Of a DNA stretch of 64,000 nt, positions 57,865 through 64,000 are shown piece by piece (positions within the stretch are counted from its first letter, which is position 1; every line of letters begins with the position of its first letter). Source of the DNA: Spirochaetota bacterium (GTDB taxonomy: Bacteria > Spirochaetota > UBA4802 > UBA5550); contig JAGNKX010000009.1 of the NCBI GenBank assembly GCA_017999915.1, positions 62,001-126,000 on the forward strand, read 5' to 3'. The notes under the pieces were generated by a model that had not been told where the DNA came from, ran no database searches, and saw only the letters and a program-made list of their open reading frames with translations. The position numbers and the translations under genes are program-made.

Positions 57865-59583
57865 ATGATAGATCGCAACCGCCCCGCAGTATTACTTTTT
57901 GCATTGATTGCACTGTCCGCCCCGTGCGCATGTTCCAGGGATGCCGGCCCGTTCCAGGCCGGCACGAAGGCGCGGGATCTTGCAGCGCACACCGCGGAAT
58001 TTAAAAAAGACCTCATCAGGGTGACCGACGGCGTGTACGTGGCCGTCGGCTATGGCCTGGCCAACTCGGTCCTCCTGGTCGGCAACGGCGGCACGGTGAT
58101 TGTCGATGTCATGGAAAGCAACGAGGCGGCGCTGCCGGTAAAAAAATCCTTTGACAGGATAACGAAGAAACCCCTGAAGGCGATCATCTTCACCCACTTC
58201 CACACGGACCATGTCTCAGGAGCCGAGGTGTTCACCGGCGGCAGGAGCGTCGACATCTATTCCCATGAAAAGACCCTGGAGGAGCTGGACCGCGTGACCA
58301 CGGTCACCCAGGAGATCACCTATAAAAGAAGCATGCGGATGTTCGGGACTTTTCTACGGAAAGAAGATTTCGAAAACTGCGGCATCGGGCCCCTGCTGAA
58401 ATTCAATGACAAAACAACCTTCTCCCACATCCGCCCCACAAAAACTTTTTCCGGCGGCCGGATGAAGGTGAAGATCGCCGGGATGGCCATGGAGCTCATC
58501 CACGCCCCGGGCGAGACCGACGACCAGATCGTGGTGTGGCTCCCGGAAAAGAAGGTCCTCATAGCCGCGGACAATTTCTACAAGTCCTTCCCGAACCTCT
58601 ATACCATACGCGGCACCAGGTACCGCGACGTGCAGGCTTGGGCGCGGTCCCTGGAAATGATGCGTAAGCTCCAGGCCGATTACCTGGTCCCCTGCCACAG
58701 CCGTCCCATAACCGGCAGGGCGAAAATCGGCCGGGTGCTGGCGGATTACCGCGACGCCATCCAATATGTCCATGACCAGACCGTGCGCGGCATCAACAGG
58801 GGTCTCACGCCGGACGAGATCGTGGAACAGGTCAAGCTGCCGCGGCACCTGGCAGATAAACCCTATCTCCGCGAGTATTACGGCACCGTGGCATGGTCGG
58901 TCCGGAACATTTTCAACGGCTACCTCGGATGGTTCAGCGGCGATTCCACGGCCCTGAATCCCCTGCCGCCGAAGGAGCGGGCAGAGCGCATGGCTGCCCT
59001 TGCCGGCGGCAAAAAGACCCTCCTTGAAAAAACACGGAAAGCGTTGAATGACGGCGACCTCCAGTGGACACTGGAGCTCTCCGGACACCTCCTCAGCCTT
59101 GATCCGTCCATGGGAGAAGCCCTGGAAATAAGGTCCTCGGCCCTGCGGGCCCTCGCAGCGAAATCGGGCAACGCCAACGAAAAGAACTACTACTTCTCCC
59201 AGGCCCTTGAAGCCGACGGGAAGCTCACACTCACCGGGGTGAAGATCACCAGGGAACTGGCTCACCGCGTTCCCCTGGCCGCGATCTTTAACGCCATGGG
59301 CGCCAGGCTCAATCCCGAAAAATCGAAGGATGTGACGCAGACCGTGGGATTCCGCTTCCCCGACACGAAGGAGGCCTATACCGTGCAGGTGCGGCGCGGC
59401 ATCGCCTTCATCGAGCCGGCCTTTCCGAACAGGGCGGATATCACCGTCACCGTAAGCTCAAACACGTGGAAGGATATCGTGACGAAACTTGTCAACCCGG
59501 CGGCGGCCCTTGCCCGGGGCGATGTGAAGATCGAGGGCGGGGTCCTCAACTTGGTGCGGTTCCTGGACCTTTTCAGCGACTAG
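57865..59583 (+). CDS. Alkyl-sulfatase-like metallo-beta-lactamase lipoprotein
   Basis: This 572-residue protein is read from ATG 57865; an in-frame GTG lies just before and GGAGG upstream. A lipobox-like CACS follows the signal peptide. The metallo-beta-lactamase domain has FTHFHTDHVSGAEVF (HxHxDH), and ADNFYKS and PCHSRP supply later metal ligands. A helical dimerisation domain and an SCP2-like C-terminal domain (FRFPDTKEAYTVQVRRG) complete the SdsA1-like plan. It probably hydrolyses alkyl sulfates or a related ester in the envelope. The substrate is inferred. Confidence 0.8.
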   Translation: MIDRNRPAVLLFALIALSAPCACSRDAGPFQAGTKARDLAAHTAEFKKDLIRVTDGVYVAVGYGLANSVLLVGNGGTVIVDVMESNEAALPVKKSFDRITKKPLKAIIFTHFHTDHVSGAEVFTGGRSVDIYSHEKTLEELDRVTTVTQEITYKRSMRMFGTFLRKEDFENCGIGPLLKFNDKTTFSHIRPTKTFSGGRMKVKIAGMAMELIHAPGETDDQIVVWLPEKKVLIAADNFYKSFPNLYTIRGTRYRDVQAWARSLEMMRKLQADYLVPCHSRPITGRAKIGRVLADYRDAIQYVHDQTVRGINRGLTPDEIVEQVKLPRHLADKPYLREYYGTVAWSVRNIFNGYLGWFSGDSTALNPLPPKERAERMAALAGGKKTLLEKTRKALNDGDLQWTLELSGHLLSLDPSMGEALEIRSSALRALAAKSGNANEKNYYFSQALEADGKLTLTGVKITRELAHRVPLAAIFNAMGARLNPEKSKDVTQTVGFRFPDTKEAYTVQVRRGIAFIEPAFPNRADITVTVSSNTWKDIVTKLVNPAAALARGDVKIEGGVLNLVRFLDLFSD

Positions 59584-59630
59584 GGCCGCCCCCGGGATGC
59601 TCCGGATTCAGAGCCCCTGGGGGATGCACG

Positions 59631-60707
59631 TTACAGCATGCGTTTGTATTCATCTCCCTTGCCGCGGGATTTTGCGCGCTCTTGAAACCACTCGAGCTCG
59701 GTTTTGGGAACCGGCAACTGTTCGGCCTGATCACGCCGGACCATCCGTATCGCTCCGGCGGGGCAGGATGTCGCGCAGAGTCCGCAGCCGATGCAATCTC
59801 CGATGACTGCGCACTCTCCCACCTCGATCGCATCCACCTGACAGCGGTCAACGCAGACTCCGCAGGCGGTGCAGATACTTGCATCTACCGCTGCCCGGTA
59901 GTTTGAGCGCGCCGTCGCGTTTGTGCCGATCTCTTTGAAGCTGCGAAGCGGCAGACAGCAGCATTCGCAGCAGTTGCAGATATAGATATGGCCCGTCGCC
60001 GTATTCGACACCTGGTGAACGAGACCGGCCTCCTCCGACTCTTTCAGTATCCTGTACGCTTCCTCTTTAGTGATGGCGCGCCCCGTCTTTACATTATCGA
60101 ATACATGTTCCACCGGTGCGAAGGCAAGGCAGACCTCCATAGGCCGGTCGCACCGATGGCCCATGAGGGCCCGTTCCTTTTTGCAGACGCATTCGTTGAC
60201 CATCCACGATTTCGCCCCTTCGATGAGCTTTACCACGCTTTCATAGGGTTCGACCGTTGAGTCGGGAGAAACATCAACACCGATGGGCACCACCTTCATG
60301 AGGGCCGGCGTCCGGCTGAAGAATTCCTTCTGGAACGCCTCTTTGGAGTATTGTTCAAATAGTTCGGTGAATTCCCGGTCGATCCGGGGAAGCTGGAATT
60401 CATAGATGCCGAATACGAACGGAAGGAGCTTGAAAACGGAAGTCCCGCCGAAATTGATACGAAAGACCTGCCCTTTCTGATTCATCGCGCGCAGCGTGGT
60501 ATCAAGATAGCCGCGGTCAAGACCCGTCCTTTTTGCAATATCATCAAGGGTTTCGAACTGCAGCTTGAGCTTCATGGCGAGCTCAGCTTCTTCCTCGGTA
60601 AAGATCTTTTTCAGCAGCTTGATCTCGACACCGCTCTCGGTGGCGGGAAAGCCGTTCGGAATGGTATCAAGCACCTCACGCAGCCTGTAATATACCTGGT
60701 CCTCCAT
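59631..60707 (-). CDS. Winged-helix plus ferredoxin-type 4Fe-4S protein, paralogue B
   Basis: This 358-residue protein is read from MEDQVYYRLREVL, with AAGGAGG upstream. It matches the gene at 12751 throughout: winged-helix-like N terminus, NECVCKKERA, YICNCCECCCLPL and two ferredoxin motifs, CTACGVCVDRCQ and CIGCGLCATSCP. Here the first cluster has normal spacing. It is 70 bp downstream of a PadR gene on the same strand, so the pair is probably one operon under a PadR operator. It may be a redox-active regulator or electron carrier. Confidence 0.8.
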   Translation of the reverse strand: MEDQVYYRLREVLDTIPNGFPATESGVEIKLLKKIFTEEEAELAMKLKLQFETLDDIAKRTGLDRGYLDTTLRAMNQKGQVFRINFGGTSVFKLLPFVFGIYEFQLPRIDREFTELFEQYSKEAFQKEFFSRTPALMKVVPIGVDVSPDSTVEPYESVVKLIEGAKSWMVNECVCKKERALMGHRCDRPMEVCLAFAPVEHVFDNVKTGRAITKEEAYRILKESEEAGLVHQVSNTATGHIYICNCCECCCLPLRSFKEIGTNATARSNYRAAVDASICTACGVCVDRCQVDAIEVGECAVIGDCIGCGLCATSCPAGAIRMVRRDQAEQLPVPKTELEWFQERAKSRGKGDEYKRML

Positions 60708-60777
60708 ACAATACCTCCTTGTGATGACATCATTTTTCATGTTTATCGAAGATATGGAAGCGCCTGTCCGGCACGGC

Positions 60778-61320
60778 TCACTTCATGCGTCCCAGCGCCT
60801 TCAGTGTCTCGTCGCACCATTGGATGATCATTTCTGATTTGCGTATTCCAAAATCGAGGGTAATCGCCCAGTAGGGCGCATCACTCGAATTGCCTCTTTC
60901 TATGCCTGATTTTATCTCATTGAAAATAGACACCAGCTCCTGGTTCTTCTTTTTTTCAGCACGCACCATATTTTTAACGTCCCCGGCTCCAGCACGCCTG
61001 CCGAAGAATATCCTGAGCAGGAGCTCATTCCGTATCGGCTGATCGTCAACCGGCGTTCTGAGCCACGCCAGAAGCTCTTTTTTACCTCGCGCCGTGATGG
61101 CATACACTTTTTTCACCGGTCCCGACGCCCTGCCTGACTGCGTCATCGACAGCAGTCCTCCCCGCTCCATCCGGTTCAGGATCGGATAGAGGTGGCCATA
61201 GTTTTCATTCCAAAAGAAGCCGATGCTGTGGTCGACGGTCTTTTTAATGTCATATCCCGACCGCGGGCCTGACGCGAGAAGCCCCAGGATCGCGTATTTC
61301 GTTTTATTGGATTTCGGCAT
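60778..61320 (-). CDS. PadR-family transcriptional repressor (with Vir_act_alpha_C)
   Basis: This 180-residue protein has the PadR winged helix (KTKYAILGLLASGPRSGYDIK, LYPILNRMERGGLL) and a C-terminal helical dimerisation domain of the Vir_act_alpha_C type. Its promoter carries a long palindrome at 61339-61368, which is probably its own operator. It probably represses itself and the downstream Fe-S protein gene. The inducer is unknown. Confidence 0.85.
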   Translation of the reverse strand: MPKSNKTKYAILGLLASGPRSGYDIKKTVDHSIGFFWNENYGHLYPILNRMERGGLLSMTQSGRASGPVKKVYAITARGKKELLAWLRTPVDDQPIRNELLLRIFFGRRAGAGDVKNMVRAEKKKNQELVSIFNEIKSGIERGNSSDAPYWAITLDFGIRKSEMIIQWCDETLKALGRMK

Positions 61321-61338
61321 ACCCCACCGCCGTATATT

Positions 61339-61380
61339 ATATCATAGTGATATATATCATTATGATATATTTATTGTCAA
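61339..61380 (-). promoter_or_regulatory. Promoter and operator of the PadR/Fe-S operon
   Basis: On the minus strand TTGACA (61375-61380) is followed by TATATA after an 18-bp spacer. ATATCATA (61339-61346) and TATGATAT (61361-61368) form a perfect inverted pair over the -10. An extra GATATATATC core lies between. Confidence 0.65.
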
Positions 61381-61490
61381 CAAGATAATCTTAATTTTTA
61401 CAATCCGAAAATGGATTAAGGTGGGCCGGCAAAATACTGTTTTGCGCGCTCTCATCCCGTAGCAGGGTTCTGGAATTGGGCGCGCTGCGA

Positions 61491-62156
61491 TCAGTCACGG
61501 CCCCGAGGGCCTTCCCCGGTCAGGGGTACGGCTCTTCCCTCTGATTGCGGCTCCCGGCCGACCAGCAGGTCCAGAAAGGCCTTCACGCCGGCAAGGTATT
61601 CCCGCACGGCGTAGCGCTTCCTGTACAGGTAGCGCCGACGGTCAGCCGGATAGCCCCAGGCCCGGAGCCCCACGCGCCGCGCGATATACAGGGCCCGGTG
61701 CAGGTGGAAGCGCTGTGTCACCACGATGCAGTCATCGGCGTGAAAGACCCTGCGGGCCCGCACCATGGAGCTGTAGGTGTTGAATCCCCCATGGTCCAGC
61801 AGAAGGGCCCCGGGCGGCACCCCCCTCCGCGCCATGAAATCCCTCATCTGCCTCACCTCGTTGTATTCAAAGGTGCTGTGGTCGCCGCTCAGGAGGATTT
61901 TCTTCACTTTACCGGCCCGGTACAGATCCAGGGCTTTCGCCAGCCTGTCGTAGAGCACGTCGGAGATCCTGCCGTCCTCGTACACCGCGGCGCCAAGGAC
62001 AATGCATGTTGCGGCGCAAGGAACGTCTCCGATCTCCTCCACGATATATTTTCCGGCTTCACCGCGGACTTGGAGGTAAATCGAAACCAGGACGGCCTGG
62101 GAAAGGATCAGCAGGACGGCAGCTATGCCGAGTAGTATCTTAAACTTTTTCATCAT
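61491..62156 (-). CDS. SanA/YdcF-family (DUF218) membrane protein
   Basis: This 221-residue protein has one N-terminal membrane helix (ILLGIAAVLLILSQAVLVSIYL) and a DUF218 fold: CIVLGAAVYEDGRISDVLYDR, KILLSGDHSTFEYNE, LLDHGGFNTYSSMVRAR, IVVTQRFHLHRALYIA. SanA affects vancomycin tolerance and envelope barrier function in enterics. The catalytic role is unknown. Confidence 0.85.
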   Translation of the reverse strand: MMKKFKILLGIAAVLLILSQAVLVSIYLQVRGEAGKYIVEEIGDVPCAATCIVLGAAVYEDGRISDVLYDRLAKALDLYRAGKVKKILLSGDHSTFEYNEVRQMRDFMARRGVPPGALLLDHGGFNTYSSMVRARRVFHADDCIVVTQRFHLHRALYIARRVGLRAWGYPADRRRYLYRKRYAVREYLAGVKAFLDLLVGREPQSEGRAVPLTGEGPRGRD

Positions 62157-62277
62157 TCGCCATGATTCATATTTGAGGCTTTGTCATTTCCACTGTTAAC
62201 CCTATCATCGGCACCGTAAAAAATTGCAAGATGAAAAAGCATCTCCGGCGCATGACAGAGCGGCGGCAAAAACATGC

Positions 62278-62323
62278 TTGACAGGAAATGCCAGATGCCT
62301 GATATATCTTATAAGTAAGGTAT
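62278..62323 (+). promoter_or_regulatory. Promoter and operator of the second PadR gene
   Basis: TTGACA (62278-62283) and GATATA (62301-62306) with a 17-bp spacer lie 30 bp before the ATG. ATATCTTA and TAAGGTAT (62305-62322) form an inverted repeat with one mismatch over the start of transcription. Confidence 0.55.
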
Positions 62324-62336
62324 ATCGGATATATAT

Positions 62337-62912
62337 ATGTCGACAAAACACATGATACTGGGAGCGCTGATGAGCGGCCCCGCCCACGGATACAGCCTGA
62401 GGTCTGAAGGCACGATAAAGGTGCTGGAGGAATTCGGCATCAACGACGGGCAGCTCTATCCCCTTCTCAAAAAGATGACCGGTGAGGGCCTCATAAAAAA
62501 GGAAATCGAATACCGGGAATCGGGCCCCAACCGGCACAATTATCACATCACCCCGGCGGGACGGAAGGAATTCACCTCCTGGCTCACCGGCGCCGAGGGA
62601 GAGGAGCGCGCCTTCCGGTACGAGATGATACGGAAGGACGAGTTCCTGAACAAGTGCATGTACTTCCGCTTCCTGGACGCCGCGGCTTCAGCGGATAAGC
62701 TCAGGGGCCAGATCGCCGAGACCGAAGTGACCATCGGGGATTTCCAGAACGCCTACGACGACATGAAGAGCCGGAATTTCGAAGAGCTACACCTGATGAT
62801 CGTCAGGTACTGCATCATGAGCCTGGAGACGCGGGTGCGCTGGCTCAGGGAGATGGAGGGATTCTTTGCGCCCTCCGGGAACAACAGGAAAAGAGTGAAA
62901 GCAAAACAATGA
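62337..62912 (+). CDS. PadR-family transcriptional repressor
   Basis: This 191-residue protein has the PadR winged helix (TKHMILGALMSGPAHGYSLRS, LYPLLKKMTGEGLI) and a C-terminal dimerisation region (VRYCIMSLETRVRWLREME). It has no strong ribosome site and a very short leader. The operator overlaps its promoter. It is not close to the first PadR in sequence. It lies upstream of modA and may control it. Confidence 0.85.
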   Translation: MSTKHMILGALMSGPAHGYSLRSEGTIKVLEEFGINDGQLYPLLKKMTGEGLIKKEIEYRESGPNRHNYHITPAGRKEFTSWLTGAEGEERAFRYEMIRKDEFLNKCMYFRFLDAAASADKLRGQIAETEVTIGDFQNAYDDMKSRNFEELHLMIVRYCIMSLETRVRWLREMEGFFAPSGNNRKRVKAKQ

Positions 62913-62999
62913 ACACGATCTTCGGCGAGGCATATTCCCTCGCAGACGGTGACACCTGCCCTGCAAGATATTATAAAAGACAGGATTGAATCTAAAACC

Positions 63000-63755
63000 A
63001 TGAATAAAGTAATAACGGCACTGGTCACGATAATCCTCATCACGGGATGCCAGAAGGAGTCGGCGAATAAAAAATTCGCCATTGCCGCCGCGTCCAGCAT
63101 GAAACACGCAACCGAGATGCTCGTGGAGGAATTCGTGAAGACCCATCCCGGACTGACCATCGATATCATACCGTCGGCAAGCGACACGCTGACGGCGCAG
63201 ATACTGAACGGCGCTCCCTATGATATATTCCTGGCCGCGGACATGGAGCGCCCCGGAAGGGTCTACGACAGGGGATTCGCCGTCAAGGCCCCGGTGATAT
63301 ACGCCCGGGGACGATTGATCCTTTTCAGCAAAAAAGGGATTCGCGGCACCAGCCGCGCCTTTCTTTCAGAAAACAGTGGGTCCCTCATCGCAATCGCCAA
63401 TCCCCGCACCGCTCCCTACGGAACGGCTGCGATCGAGACCCTGAAAAACATGGGCATCGGCACGCCTAAAAGGCTCATTACCACCGAAAACGTCATGCAG
63501 GCCGCGTCGCTGGCCCTCGGATCCGCGGACGCGGGGCTCATATCCATGTCCGCCCTTTACACGCCGGCAATGAAAAAATACCGGAATGGAAAATACTGGG
63601 TCGAGATCGATCCGGTCCTCCACTCCCCCATCGAGCACGGAATGGTGATCCTCAAAAATGGGCGCGGCAACAAGCCATGCGGGGAATTCCATAATTTCGT
63701 GTTATCGCCAAAAGGCAAATCAATCCTGAAGGAGAACGGCTTCGGCGTCGACTGA
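63000..63755 (+). CDS. modA: Molybdate ABC transporter substrate-binding lipoprotein
   Basis: This 251-residue protein is read from MNKVITALVTIILITGC (lipobox ITGC). The ModA pattern is clear: FAIAAASSMKHATEMLVEEF at the start, the oxyanion-binding IDIIPSASDTL, YDIFLAADMERPGR, then the lobe 2 pattern IANPRTAPYGTAAIETL and the C-terminal KGKSILKENGF. It would bind molybdate or tungstate. modB and modC are not visible before the window ends. The next gene is a molybdopterin oxidoreductase. Confidence 0.9.
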   Translation: MNKVITALVTIILITGCQKESANKKFAIAAASSMKHATEMLVEEFVKTHPGLTIDIIPSASDTLTAQILNGAPYDIFLAADMERPGRVYDRGFAVKAPVIYARGRLILFSKKGIRGTSRAFLSENSGSLIAIANPRTAPYGTAAIETLKNMGIGTPKRLITTENVMQAASLALGSADAGLISMSALYTPAMKKYRNGKYWVEIDPVLHSPIEHGMVILKNGRGNKPCGEFHNFVLSPKGKSILKENGFGVD

Positions 63756-63846
63756 GCATGCAGGCAATGAACACGGCATCGCTGCGGGGAAGGGAGAAAA
63801 TCCCCGATTACTATACGCTGTTAAAAAACCATGACAGGAGAATAAT

Positions 63847-64000
63847 ATGAGCACCTGGCACAAAACCGGATGCATTCTCTGCGCGCAAAACTGCGGACTC
63901 GAGGTTGAGATCGAGAACAACCGCATAGTGAAAGTCAAGGGCGACAGGGACAATCCCCGGAGCAGGGGCTACGTCTGCCGCAAGGGGATGAAGATCGCCC
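63847..64000 (+). CDS. Molybdopterin-dependent oxidoreductase, N-terminal fragment
   Basis: The first 51 residues are visible: an ATG after GGAG, then the 4Fe-4S binding pattern CILCAQNCGLEVEI, followed by KVKGDRDNPRSRGYVCRKG. This is the start of a DMSO-reductase-type molybdoenzyme. The substrate cannot be told. It follows modA by 91 bp, consistent with a molybdenum or tungsten operon. The rest lies outside the window. Confidence 0.9.
   Translation, partial: MSTWHKTGCILCAQNCGLEVEIENNRIVKVKGDRDNPRSRGYVCRKGMKIA

Noticed and set aside
62913-62999. A molybdenum cofactor riboswitch between the PadR gene and modA.
   Set aside because: The spacer is only 87 bp and only a short GCGAGG/CCTCGC stem is seen; the known Moco motif is not recognised.
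63758-63850. A 30-codon reading frame overlapping the start of the molybdopterin oxidoreductase.
   Set aside because: It has no clear ribosome site or homology and could be chance. The overlap with the next ATG keeps coupling possible, but no protein is called.
1-64000. tRNA or rRNA genes.
   Set aside because: None of the conserved tRNA or rRNA sequence features was seen on either strand, though a computed tRNA scan would settle this.

Overview
The window is chromosomal DNA from a Gram-negative (diderm) bacterium. It has many signal peptides, lipoboxes, predicted outer-membrane barrels and a TonB-dependent receptor. The family mix (SpoIIE/HAMP phosphatase, class III cyclase, many lipoproteins, FabK, serpin, DUF4198 proteins) fits a deep-branching Spirochaetota (Leptospirae-like) or a Desulfobacterota-type anaerobe or facultative organism. 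The sequence alone does not decide between them. No rRNA, tRNA, CRISPR array, prophage or transposase gene was seen.

Layout. 0-4.4 kb is a nickel (or related metal) uptake locus: a partial DUF4198/NikK-like gene, a TonB receptor, a second DUF4198 protein and a NikR repressor with a complete nickel site. 4.5-20.6 kb is a mosaic: SpoIIE phosphatase, outer-membrane proteins, transglutaminase, fabK, a tandem ribbon-helix-helix protein, a helix-turn-helix/Fe-S protein, PlsC-type acyltransferase, an MgtE_N-CorA fusion, a C45 acyltransferase lipoprotein and a bile-acid-type symporter. 20.6-34.3 kb holds an SbsA-Ig lipoprotein, a small barrel, a PH/TerB/AAA+ ATPase, an adenylate cyclase with a membrane partner, ribA, a methyltransferase, a ferritin-like protein and a second transglutaminase. 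34.4-37.8 kb is carB with a structured leader. 37.9-47.7 kb holds paired outer-membrane paralogues, a CbiR-like enzyme, a cNMP/GGDEF protein, a second tandem RHH protein, an M28 peptidase, a serpin and PhzF. 47.7-54.3 kb is a minus-strand envelope cluster (YtkA-like protein, barrel, FMN-binding-type protein, FtsX/LolD-type ABC transporter, lipoproteins). 54.6-64 kb holds secreted MsrBA, an alkyl-sulfatase-like hydrolase, a second helix-turn-helix/Fe-S protein with a PadR repressor, SanA/YdcF, another PadR, modA and the start of a molybdopterin oxidoreductase.

The most unusual signal is a dispersed short palindromic repeat, consensus CCGATAACTATCGG (variant CCGATTGTTATCGG), with about 29 copies counted by eye between 10.4 and 55.9 kb. 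It often sits near a second motif, GGGGTCAGAGC (reverse GCTCTGACCCC). Copies occur in intergenic clusters, as perfect inverted pairs, at stop codons and inside reading frames. Two paralogous proteins, each apparently with two ribbon-helix-helix folds in one chain, both encode the core as Asp-Asn-Tyr-Arg. Three other element types are present: a 206-bp multi-hairpin element with 16-bp terminal inverted repeats, a 103-bp element with 9-bp ends, and two members of a GC-rich nested hairpin family that follow stop codons.
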